From positions 1-10,728 of the forward strand of contig JALXCS010000136.1 in NCBI GenBank assembly GCA_026990815.1: a DNA stretch of 10,728 nucleotides, read 5' to 3'. Positions 1 through 7,285 of this stretch are shown piece by piece. The stretch's first letter is position 1, and each line of letters starts with the position of its first letter. Source of the DNA: Methylomonas sp. (GTDB lineage Bacteria; Pseudomonadota; Gammaproteobacteria; Methylococcales; Methylomonadaceae). The notes beneath the pieces were generated by a model, which worked only from the letters and a program-made list of their open reading frames with translations, did not search any database and was not told the DNA's origin. The position numbers were made by a program, and so were the translations under genes.

Positions 1-40
1 TACCTTACCGAAGTGTAAAAAAATAATAAATAATCAACTC

Positions 41-46
41 AGGGTG
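41..46 (+). promoter_or_regulatory. Ribosome binding site of the GGDEF-EAL gene
   Basis: AGGGTG lies 7 bases before the ATG at 54, a purine-rich match to the Shine-Dalgarno core at normal spacing. It supports the ATG at 54 as the start. The 40 bases further upstream are very A/T-rich, but I see no convincing -35/-10 pair in them. Confidence 0.5.
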
Positions 47-53
47 TTTCATT

Positions 54-1889
54 ATGGTTTCCAGTTACGCTTTTTTTTACCAATGTATAGTCATCGCCGG
101 TAGCGAGCCGGCTTTTAGAGAAAAAATTCAGCAAATTCTAGGCGCAAAGGGTTTTGAAAATCTGGTTTTGGCGGCTAATGGAAAAAAAGTCTTCGAAGCG
201 CTTCGCTCGATGGCCAGAATTCCCGAGAAGATGGGCGTCATGATTATTCATCAGTCGTTACCTGGTTGTCAGGTGGATGAATTATGCCAAATTTTTTCCT
301 GTAATGGTCAGGATCAGGATATTCCAATCATTGTAGTTGGTGAGGATGCTTCGGATTGGCAACAGAAACATGGTTTGAAGAACGGATGCTTGGTCTGTAA
401 TTTGCCTGAAACCTTCCGTGATCAGGAATTACTGACTCTAGTCAGGCTGTTTTTGACAATCAAAAATGAACGGTCTTTTCGATTAAAACAGGAGGAGCGT
501 TTAATAAATGAATTGGCAGAACGTAAATTGCTCAATGCGAAAATCACCTATTTATCTACTCATGATGAATTAACCGGTTTATTGACAAGAAGTAGTCTGG
601 ATTACAAATTACGCATCATTCTACAACGAAACAATAATATTAACCGGAACGGAGCATTGTTGTTTCTCGACTTGGCCAGATTTGGCTTGGTTAATGAACT
701 GGAAGGTTTTGGTGAAGGTGATCGGCTGATTGTCGAGGTGGTGCAGCTGGTTAGAAGAACAGTAAGAGCGGAACATTTGTTTGCCCGCTTGGGTTATGAT
801 GAATATTGTGTTTATATTGACGATATTTCAGCTAGTGCAGCAAAAAAAGTTGCTCAAAGAATTGTTTCATCATTGATAGATTTTCGTTTTATTTCGGGCT
901 CTACCTGCTATAACTTGACCGTCAGTGCCGGAATGGCAATGGTTTTATCGGATAAAATGATTACGCACCCTGAAGAGATGATTTCGCGTGCCAGACAAGC
1001 CAGTCACATCGCCAGAGATTTAGGTCAACATCAGGTCTGGGAATACAACGAAAGAGATTCTCAGATTCAGAAAAGAAATAATGATATTCAGTGGGTGCCA
1101 ATCATAAGAACAGCATTGCAGGGAGACCGATTTTTTCTGGAATATCAGCCTGTTATTAATCTGCATACTGGAAAAATATCTCATTATGAGGTTTTGCTCA
1201 GGATGGCAGGTCAAAATGGCATTGTTCATCCTGATGAATTTATTGCAGTTGCGGAGAGGACTGGACTCATTCACGGTATTGATTTATGGGTAGTGGAACA
1301 TGCGATTGGATTCCTTGACGATTTACCGCCGGAAATGAACCATGTATCATTAGCAATTAATCTATCAAGCCAAGCGATCCAGGATGAATCATTACTGCCT
1401 GCAATTAAACAACTTCTAGAATCAACATGGATAAGTCCTGACCGGATAACTTTTGAAATAACGGAAACCGCAGTCATTGAAAATTTTGAAAAAGCCCAAA
1501 AAATGATTCTGGAAATTAAATCATTAGGTTGTCGTTTTGCATTAGATGATTTTGGCACAGGATTTTGTTCTTTTAACTATCTAAAGTCTTTTTCGATTGA
1601 TTATCTGAAAATTGATGGCCAATTTATTCGAAATATTGGCAATGATGAAACCGATCAGGTTTTGGTCAAGGCGATGTGCGACATTGCCAAAAAATTAGGT
1701 TTACAAACTATCGCTGAATTTATTGAATCACTTGAATCATTAAATATTGCCAAAAGGCTGGGAATTGATTATGCCCAGGGACATTTGTTTGGCAGACCTC
1801 AATCGATGATTATGAATGATGATTCCATTTATACGCGTGATTTATCTATTTTTAATGAATCGGATAGTTTTTTCTCCAACAATCTTTAA
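54..1889 (+). CDS. Pseudo-receiver/degenerate GGDEF/EAL cyclic-di-GMP phosphodiesterase
   Basis: This 611-residue protein is a predicted cytoplasmic c-di-GMP signalling protein with no membrane segment. Residues about 10-135 fold like a response-regulator receiver, but the acidic pocket is missing: the strand 1 region reads CIVIAGS, and the usual phospho-Asp position is H66 (IIHQSLPG). A charged, probably coiled-coil linker (about 137-163) leads to a GGDEF domain (about 165-330). Its signature is GYDEY (247-251) instead of GGDEF, the DxD-like site reads DLARF, and the inhibitory RxxD site reads RAEH, so cyclase activity is unlikely. The EAL domain (about 348-590) starts its signature as EVLLR (E379) and keeps the expected metal and catalytic residues N436, E468, D498-D499, K519, E555 and Q575, plus the DFGTG loop. 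I infer an active phosphodiesterase, possibly GTP-modulated. The receiver plus EVL signature recalls FimX, but FimX's EAL domain has lost catalytic residues. It may be co-transcribed with the PBP1b gene that follows. Confidence 0.9.
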   Translation: MVSSYAFFYQCIVIAGSEPAFREKIQQILGAKGFENLVLAANGKKVFEALRSMARIPEKMGVMIIHQSLPGCQVDELCQIFSCNGQDQDIPIIVVGEDASDWQQKHGLKNGCLVCNLPETFRDQELLTLVRLFLTIKNERSFRLKQEERLINELAERKLLNAKITYLSTHDELTGLLTRSSLDYKLRIILQRNNNINRNGALLFLDLARFGLVNELEGFGEGDRLIVEVVQLVRRTVRAEHLFARLGYDEYCVYIDDISASAAKKVAQRIVSSLIDFRFISGSTCYNLTVSAGMAMVLSDKMITHPEEMISRARQASHIARDLGQHQVWEYNERDSQIQKRNNDIQWVPIIRTALQGDRFFLEYQPVINLHTGKISHYEVLLRMAGQNGIVHPDEFIAVAERTGLIHGIDLWVVEHAIGFLDDLPPEMNHVSLAINLSSQAIQDESLLPAIKQLLESTWISPDRITFEITETAVIENFEKAQKMILEIKSLGCRFALDDFGTGFCSFNYLKSFSIDYLKIDGQFIRNIGNDETDQVLVKAMCDIAKKLGLQTIAEFIESLESLNIAKRLGIDYAQGHLFGRPQSMIMNDDSIYTRDLSIFNESDSFFSNNL

Positions 1890-1898
1890 TTATTTTTT

Positions 1899-4262
1899 GT
1901 GGCATCCAGCAGAAACAGAAACACCAAAAAAACATTCAAAGTAAAAAAACACAAAAGGAAAAAAGGCCAGGAAAAGACATTTGGCTCATGGTTAAAAAAA
2001 CTGTTTTTTATTGTTTTTGGTATTCTGACGTTTGTTTTTCTGTGTTATCTCGGATATCTTGACTATACCCTGAGAGAGCAGTTCGAAGGTCGGCGCTGGG
2101 CTATTCCTGCCAGAGTATATGCCAGCCCGACAGAGATATATTCTGGTTATGATATTTCAGCAGCCAATTTTGAAAAATTGTTGCAAAGTCTTCATTATCG
2201 TTTGGATTATCAATTATCTTCTGAAGGAACCTATTTCAAAAAATCATCCCAGATCACTGTTAAAACCCGTAGCTTTACTTTTTGGGATGGGCAGCAGGAT
2301 TCACAAAGGCTTAGAATCAGTTTTGGATTGGATCGGATTAGCAAAATCATCAATTTAAACAATGGAGGACAAACAGCTATTGTTCGAATGGACTCGGTTC
2401 AGATTGCTAGCTTTTATCCAACCCGTAAGGAAGACCGGGTGCTTATCAAACTGGAACAGACGCCCGATGCTTTGACCCAGGGTTTGCTGGCTACAGAGGA
2501 TAGAGATTTTTATCATCACTTTGGTATTTCTTTTAGAGCAATTGCCAGGGCAGTGCTGGCCAATATCAAGGCGGGAACAATTGTCCAAGGTGGAAGTACC
2601 ATTACCCAGCAATTGGTAAAAAATTTTTATCTAACTTCGGAAAAAAGCTGGTGGCGGAAAATTAATGAAGCATTAATGGCAATTATTCTTGATTTTCGTT
2701 ATAGCAAAGACGAAATTCTGGAAGCCTACCTGAATGAGGTTTATTTGGGGCAGGATGGAGCAAGCGCCGTACACGGCTTTGGTTTGGCGAGTGAATTCTA
2801 TTTTGGCAGGCCTTTGCAAAATTTACCTTTGCATCAGGTTGCTACCCTGGTTGCATTGGTCAGAGGGCCTTCCTATTATGACCCAAGACGTAATAAAAGA
2901 AGAGCGATTGCCCGGCGAAATCTGGTTTTGGATGAAATGCACAAGCAAGGGTATATTACCTTGCAGCAGGCTGCCGAGGCAAAACGTCAGAAATTGGGGG
3001 TGATTGCCTATACTCATCGTGCGGTTAATCGATATCCAAGTTTTATTGATTTGGTCAAACGCCAGTTGCGGGAACAATATCATGAGGAAGATTTAACATC
3101 GGAAGGTTTACGCATTTTTACGACCCTGGATATCCGGGTGCAAAATGTATTGGAACAAACTCTCGATGTTAAGCTCAAACAATTGGAAAAGCGGCCTAAA
3201 ACTGATAAATTGGAAGCAGCAGCAATAGTTACAAGAAGAGAAAATGGCGAAATTTCAGCTTTTGCTGGAGGCAGAAACAAAAAAAATGCTGGTTTCAATC
3301 GTGCTCTGGATGCAATGCGTCCAATTGGTTCGTTAATCAAGCCTGTTATATATCTAACTGCGCTGGAATATCCTGAAAAATATACGATCATTACCCGGAT
3401 AAGTGATCGGAGGCTGCAGTTAAAAGGAAAAAATGGCAAAGTATGGGCCCCGAGAAATTATGATCGCAAAGAGCATGGGGAAGTCCCTTTACATACCGCA
3501 TTAGCCCATTCTTATAATTTGGCTACCGTACGAGTTGGTATGGATATTGGAATTGCCCGGATTGCTAAAACATTGCGAAATTTGGGAGTATCCCGAGAAA
3601 TCAATTTATATCCTTCTCTGTTATTGGGAGCGTTGCCCTTGTCACCAACTGATGTAACGCAGCTTTATCAAACTTTGGCGGGAGATGGTTTTTCTGCTCC
3701 GTTGAGGGCGATACGTGCGGTTGTTTCTTCTGAAGGCGAAGTAATGCAACGTTATCCATTTGTTATCAGGCAAGTGGTTGATCCGGCAGCCACCTATATC
3801 ACCAATATGATTTTGCAGGAAGTAATGCGTGAAGGTACGGGCCGCTCTGCCTATTTGTATTTACCAAGGGATTTGAATCTTGCCGGTAAGACAGGCACAA
3901 CGAATTCACTGAGAGATAGCTGGTTTTCTGGGTTTAGTGGCGATTATTTAACGACAATCTGGATTGGACGGGATGATAACAAGCCAACAGGCTTGACAGG
4001 AGCCAGTGGAGCCTTGCAGGTTTGGATTTCATTAATGCGCAATATTGCTAAACAGCCAGTTGATTTAATTGCACCTGAGAATATTGAAATGGTCTGGATT
4101 GATCCAAAATATGATTTGCTAGCAAATGAAGATTGTCCCGGTGCAAAGCTTTTTCCATTTGCTGCCGGCTCGGCACCAGTAGAATACTCCCCTTGTGTTG
4201 ATACACCAGTAAATCGAGCCAGACAGTGGTTTGATCAGTTTTTGGAAGATAATTTTTGGTAA
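1899..4262 (+). CDS. mrcB: Penicillin-binding protein 1b, bifunctional peptidoglycan glycosyltransferase/transpeptidase
   Basis: Class A PBP that polymerises lipid II into glycan strands and cross-links the peptides in the periplasm while anchored in the inner membrane. The 787-residue protein has a Lys/Arg-rich cytoplasmic tail (1-34), one membrane helix (about 35-57) and a UB2H-type region (about 70-160, including ARVYASPTEIY), which is diagnostic for PBP1b over PBP1a. The GT51 domain (about 180-360) carries catalytic E200 in ATEDRDF, GGSTITQQLVKN (231-242) and LNEVYLGQ (278-285). The transpeptidase domain (about 400-690) has the three serine-acylase motifs: SLIK (nucleophile S478), SYN (538-540) and KTG (664-666). 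Two late cysteines (C746, C766) could form a disulphide. It is shorter than E. coli PBP1b (844 residues), mostly at the ends. The start is GTG with no visible Shine-Dalgarno, and it is the only usual start codon between the preceding in-frame stop and the membrane helix. No LpoB activator gene is in the window. Confidence 0.95.
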   Translation: MASSRNRNTKKTFKVKKHKRKKGQEKTFGSWLKKLFFIVFGILTFVFLCYLGYLDYTLREQFEGRRWAIPARVYASPTEIYSGYDISAANFEKLLQSLHYRLDYQLSSEGTYFKKSSQITVKTRSFTFWDGQQDSQRLRISFGLDRISKIINLNNGGQTAIVRMDSVQIASFYPTRKEDRVLIKLEQTPDALTQGLLATEDRDFYHHFGISFRAIARAVLANIKAGTIVQGGSTITQQLVKNFYLTSEKSWWRKINEALMAIILDFRYSKDEILEAYLNEVYLGQDGASAVHGFGLASEFYFGRPLQNLPLHQVATLVALVRGPSYYDPRRNKRRAIARRNLVLDEMHKQGYITLQQAAEAKRQKLGVIAYTHRAVNRYPSFIDLVKRQLREQYHEEDLTSEGLRIFTTLDIRVQNVLEQTLDVKLKQLEKRPKTDKLEAAAIVTRRENGEISAFAGGRNKKNAGFNRALDAMRPIGSLIKPVIYLTALEYPEKYTIITRISDRRLQLKGKNGKVWAPRNYDRKEHGEVPLHTALAHSYNLATVRVGMDIGIARIAKTLRNLGVSREINLYPSLLLGALPLSPTDVTQLYQTLAGDGFSAPLRAIRAVVSSEGEVMQRYPFVIRQVVDPAATYITNMILQEVMREGTGRSAYLYLPRDLNLAGKTGTTNSLRDSWFSGFSGDYLTTIWIGRDDNKPTGLTGASGALQVWISLMRNIAKQPVDLIAPENIEMVWIDPKYDLLANEDCPGAKLFPFAAGSAPVEYSPCVDTPVNRARQWFDQFLEDNFW
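4244..4248 (+). promoter_or_regulatory. Possible ribosome binding site for lolA inside the end of mrcB
   Basis: GGAAG lies within the last codons of mrcB. It is 7 bases before an in-frame TTG at 4256, but 19 bases before the ATG at 4268. By spacing it favours the TTG start (four extra residues, 7-base overlap with mrcB). By start-codon strength and protein homology the ATG is preferred. A short ACAGG directly abuts the ATG, too close to be a good site. Confidence 0.3.
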
Positions 4263-4267
4263 ACAGG

Positions 4268-4894
4268 ATGAAAAAAAACAATTTTTTTAATTTTACAATT
4301 TTGATTTTTTGGGTTTCTTCATGTTTTGCAGCAGGGCAACCGGTGCAGCAATTCAAGGCCTTTATAGCAAAGGCCAATACCCTGGTCGCTGATGTCAAAC
4401 AGGTTTCCATTGATGAGTACGGGAAGCCTGGGAAAATCAGCTACGGCACATTTTATTTGCAGCGCCCTGGTAAATTCCGCTGGGACTACAAGAAACCATT
4501 TGTTCAACAAATTGTTTCCAGTTCCGGCAAGGTGTGGTTTTATGATGCTGACCTGGAACAGGTGACAATCAAAAAAACTGATCAATCACTAGGTTCGACA
4601 CCAGCATTACTACTGAGTGGAGAAGTAGCTCTGGAGCAAAATTTTGATATTAAAAATCAGGGTCAGAATGAGGGTATGCAATGGATAAAATTAATTCCCA
4701 AAGATGAATCCAGCGGGTTTAAATATATTTTGATCGGGATGAATGGTGAACAGTTAGCTGGAATGGAATTAAGCGATAATTTTGGCCAGTTGACTCGAAT
4801 TTATTTTTCCAATCTAAAAGTTAACACACCCATTAATTCTGAAGTATTTGAATTCAAGGTTCCTGAAGGTGTGGATGTATTTACTGAGCAATAG
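4268..4894 (+). CDS. lolA: Outer-membrane lipoprotein carrier protein LolA
   Basis: Periplasmic chaperone that takes lipoproteins from the LolCDE transporter at the inner membrane and hands them to LolB at the outer membrane. The 208-residue product matches the usual family size. It begins with a signal peptide (KK, then a hydrophobic stretch to about residue 18), with a plausible signal peptidase I cut after A21. The mature part shows LolA landmarks: FKAFIAKANTLVADVKQ near the start, GTFYLQRPGKFRWDYKKPF (60-78) forming the hydrophobic-barrel strand region, and a C-terminal FEFKVPEGVDV (195-205). Oddity: V16-S17-S18-C19 also fits a lipobox. An alternative TTG start at 4256 would add MVNR. The gene sits 5 bases after mrcB and overlaps the rarA start by one base (TAGTG), so translation is probably coupled. 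The lolA-rarA neighbourhood is well conserved in proteobacteria, including E. coli. Confidence 0.93.
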   Translation: MKKNNFFNFTILIFWVSSCFAAGQPVQQFKAFIAKANTLVADVKQVSIDEYGKPGKISYGTFYLQRPGKFRWDYKKPFVQQIVSSSGKVWFYDADLEQVTIKKTDQSLGSTPALLLSGEVALEQNFDIKNQGQNEGMQWIKLIPKDESSGFKYILIGMNGEQLAGMELSDNFGQLTRIYFSNLKVNTPINSEVFEFKVPEGVDVFTEQ

Positions 4895-6204
4895 TGATTG
4901 ATTGCTTAACAACCCCTTTGGCTGACCGGATGCGGCCAAAAATTCTTGAGGATTTTGCCGGTCAGTCGCATTTATTAAAGCCTGGAAAGCCTTTGTACGA
5001 GGCTGTTGTTCAGGGGCGGTTACATTCGATGATTTTTTGGGGGCCGCCGGGAACCGGGAAGACCACACTGGCTCGAATGATTGCGGCATATTCCGATGCT
5101 GAATTTATGTCAGTTTCTGCGGTGCTTGCCGGCGTCAAGGAAATCAGGGAGGCTGTCGCAGCAGCAAAAGCCATTCAGGACCGGCAAGGTAAAAGAACCA
5201 TTTTGTTTGTCGATGAAGTGCATCGTTTTAATAAATCACAGCAAGATGCATTTTTACCGCATGTTGAAGATGGAACTGTCTATTTTATTGGCCCAACCAC
5301 AGAAAATCCTTCTTTTGCCTTAAATAACGCGTTGCTTTCTCGTGCCCGTGTATACGTATTAAATTCATTAACGATTAAGGATCTACAGGAAGTTTTGAAC
5401 GCAGCGCTAACAAATGGGCAACGCGGCTTGGGCAGCTTGAAATTACAGTTATCGGATTCGGTCAAGGAGCAATTTGCCCTTGCCGCCGATGGTGATGCCA
5501 GAAGATTGCTTAATCTATTGGAAATTGCCGCAGAACTGGTGATCGCAGGTAATGGTCAGACTATTACCGATGAAATTAGCAAGGAAGTACTGAGTGGTGG
5601 AGTGAGGCGTTTTGATAATCAGGGTGAAGAATTTTATAACCAGATTTCGGCATTGCACAAATCAGTCCGGGGTAGTTCTCCCGATGCCGCATTATACTGG
5701 TTTTGCAGAATGATTGATGGCGGTTGTGATCCACTATATCTAGCCCGGCGTATTGTTCGTATGGCTTCTGAAGATATTGGCAATGCAGACCCAAGAGCTC
5801 TACAACTGGCCATGAATGCCTGGGAAACCCAGGAGCGTTTAGGTAGTCCGGAAGGTGAACTGGCACTGGCGCAGGCTGTAGTCTATCTCTCGTGTGCCCC
5901 CAAAAGCAATGCCGTTTATATGGCTTATAAAGCGGCGTTGCGAGATGCCAAAAACAGCGGAAGTTTGGAAGTTCCGGTACATTTGAGAAATGCACCGACA
6001 AAACTGATGAAATCCCTGGATTACGGAAAGGAATACCGTTATGCCCACAATGAGCCAGAAGCTTATGCCGCTGGAGAAAAATATTTTCCGGAACATTTGG
6101 AAGGGACAGAATATTATCATCCCGTTTCGCGGGGACTGGAAATAAAAATAACAGAAAAATTAAAACATTTACGGGAATTGGATAAAATAGCCGGTAAAAA
6201 ATAA
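4894..6204 (+). CDS. rarA: Replication-associated recombination protein A (RarA/MgsA), AAA+ ATPase
   Basis: AAA+ clamp-loader-like ATPase that acts at stalled replication forks and interacts with single-strand DNA-binding protein; related to eukaryotic WRNIP1/Mgs1. The product has 436 residues, close to the E. coli 447. Visible motifs are the N-terminal PLADRMRP, Walker A GPPGTGKTT (50-58), Walker B ILFVDEVHRF (103-112, with D107 and E108), sensor 1 in GPTTENPSF (133-141), SRARVY (149-154) and sensor 2 GDARRLLNLLE (200-210). The C-terminal half holds family blocks FYNQISALHKSVRGSSPDAA, ARRIVRMASEDIGNADP and VPVHLRNAPTK. Translation starts at GTG, whose G is the last base of the lolA stop codon, so initiation probably depends on lolA termination; no clear Shine-Dalgarno is seen. 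The serS gene that often follows in enterobacteria is absent here and accA follows instead. Confidence 0.95.
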   Translation: MIDCLTTPLADRMRPKILEDFAGQSHLLKPGKPLYEAVVQGRLHSMIFWGPPGTGKTTLARMIAAYSDAEFMSVSAVLAGVKEIREAVAAAKAIQDRQGKRTILFVDEVHRFNKSQQDAFLPHVEDGTVYFIGPTTENPSFALNNALLSRARVYVLNSLTIKDLQEVLNAALTNGQRGLGSLKLQLSDSVKEQFALAADGDARRLLNLLEIAAELVIAGNGQTITDEISKEVLSGGVRRFDNQGEEFYNQISALHKSVRGSSPDAALYWFCRMIDGGCDPLYLARRIVRMASEDIGNADPRALQLAMNAWETQERLGSPEGELALAQAVVYLSCAPKSNAVYMAYKAALRDAKNSGSLEVPVHLRNAPTKLMKSLDYGKEYRYAHNEPEAYAAGEKYFPEHLEGTEYYHPVSRGLEIKITEKLKHLRELDKIAGKK

Positions 6205-6287
6205 CCCTAATTAAAACAGTATTGGATCGGCAAAAAAATTTATCAATCGTAAATTGTTGACCATACAAGAATTTTTAAAAGTGAATT

Positions 6288-7256
6288 ATGGATCTGAAAT
6301 TTCTGGATTTTGAACAACCAATTGTGGAGCTGGAAGCTAAAATTGAAGAACTAAGGAATGTAGAATTTGATAATGACATAAATATATCCGATGCCTTGAA
6401 GCAATTGGAAGATAAGTGTCAAACCTTGACCGAGACCATCTTTTCTGATTTGTCCGACTGGCAGATTTCCCAGATTTCCCGTCACCCGGGAAGACCATAT
6501 ACGCTGGACTATGTTGAACTGATGTTTACTGATTTTCATGAGTTACATGGCGATCGGGCCTATGCTGATGATCCAGCCATTGTTTGTGGATTGGCCCGGC
6601 TGGAAGGGCAGGCTGTGATGGTAATTGGTCATCAGAAAGGACGTGATACCAAGGAGAAAATATATCGGAATTTTGGGATGCCGCGCCCCGAAGGTTATCG
6701 AAAAGCGTTACGGATGATGAAAATGGCTGAACGATTTGGTTTGCCAATTATCTGTTTGATTGATACCCCGGGAGCTTATCCTGGAATTGGCGCTGAAGAA
6801 AGAGGGCAAAGTGAAGCAATCGCCAGAAATCTATTTGAAATGGCCAAGCTTAGAACGCCAATTATCTGTACTGTGATTGGGGAGGGCGGCTCTGGAGGAG
6901 CTTTAGCAATCGGGGTGGGGGATCGTCTGATTATGTTGGAATACAGTACCTATTCGGTTATTTCTCCTGAGGGTTGTGCATCAATTCTTTGGAAGAGCGC
7001 CGATAAAGCAAAATTAGCTGCCGAGGCGATGGGAATAACTTCAGATAGAATTCGGGAGCAGGGTTTTGTCGATGAGGTGGTGAGAGAACCTTTGGGAGGA
7101 GGTCATCGGGATTTCCAGAAAACTGCCCTGAATTTACGTGAAGCGTTGATTCGGCATCTGGATGATTTGAAAAAAGACAGTATTGATGATTTGTTGATCA
7201 AGCGTTACCACCGCATTATGGCGTTTGGTTCTTTTGCCGAGGAAACGGTCAAATAA
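6288..7256 (+). CDS. accA: Acetyl-CoA carboxylase carboxyltransferase subunit alpha
   Basis: Alpha subunit of the carboxyltransferase half of acetyl-CoA carboxylase. With AccD it moves the carboxyl group from biotin on AccB to acetyl-CoA, making malonyl-CoA, the first committed step of fatty-acid synthesis in the cytoplasm. The 322-residue length matches the family (E. coli 319). The sequence opens with LDFEQPIVELEAKIEEL, then a helical stretch and RHPGRPYTLDY (65-75). The crotonase-fold core includes ELHGDRAYADDPAIVCG (85-101), GHQKGRDTKEKIYRNFGMP (114-132), IDTPGAYPGIGAEERGQSEA (158-177), the oxyanion-type GEGGSGGALAIGVGD (198-212) and SVISPEGCASILWK (223-236). An ATG start with a weak upstream AAGTGA is used after an 83-base gap in which I see neither a clear promoter nor a terminator. 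The partner accD is not in the window. The stop TAA overlaps a following ATG (TAATG). Confidence 0.96.
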   Translation: MDLKFLDFEQPIVELEAKIEELRNVEFDNDINISDALKQLEDKCQTLTETIFSDLSDWQISQISRHPGRPYTLDYVELMFTDFHELHGDRAYADDPAIVCGLARLEGQAVMVIGHQKGRDTKEKIYRNFGMPRPEGYRKALRMMKMAERFGLPIICLIDTPGAYPGIGAEERGQSEAIARNLFEMAKLRTPIICTVIGEGGSGGALAIGVGDRLIMLEYSTYSVISPEGCASILWKSADKAKLAAEAMGITSDRIREQGFVDEVVREPLGGGHRDFQKTALNLREALIRHLDDLKKDSIDDLLIKRYHRIMAFGSFAEETVK

Positions 7257-7282
7257 TGGACGAAGTCAGAGTTGTAGGCTGA
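7256..7282 (+). other. Eight-codon ORF between accA and tilS, possible relic of an earlier tilS start
   Basis: An ATG overlaps the accA stop codon (TAATG, 7254-7258) and reads MDEVRVVG before a TGA at 7280-7282. It is in the same frame as tilS, whose GTG start lies only three bases after that TGA. It may be a former tilS start cut off by a nonsense change, a short coupling peptide, or chance. Confidence 0.25.
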
Positions 7283-7285
7283 TGG

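Noticed and set aside
1..18. Five sense codons ending in TAA at the left edge, possibly the tail of an upstream gene.
   Set aside because: Eighteen bases cannot be identified or distinguished from chance; another frame is also open here.
4271..4288. A8 and T7 runs in the first codons of lolA, considered as a slippage switch.
   Set aside because: LolA is expected to be essential, and Lys and Phe codons at the start of a signal peptide in an A/T-rich genome explain the runs.
4048..4410. A 120-codon minus-strand open frame spanning the mrcB-lolA junction.
   Set aside because: It crosses two well-supported genes and has no family motif or plausible initiation region.
6237..6255. Inverted repeat AATTTA/TAAATT in the rarA-accA gap.
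   Set aside because: Six pairs, all A-T, with a 7-base loop and no T-run; expected by chance in such sequence.
6257..6262. TTGACC resembling a -35 box before accA.
   Set aside because: A -10 at normal spacing would fall on or next to the accA start codon and no matching hexamer is there.
5576..6268. A 230-codon open frame on the minus strand opposite rarA.
   Set aside because: The rarA frame shows all AAA+ motifs throughout this stretch; the antisense translation has no recognisable domain and is rich in His, Pro and Phe as expected for a shadow frame.
6462..6479. Tandem 9-base repeat CAGATTTCC in accA.
   Set aside because: It encodes QISQIS, which aligns with the QIAQLA-type segment normally present in AccA, so it is not an insertion.
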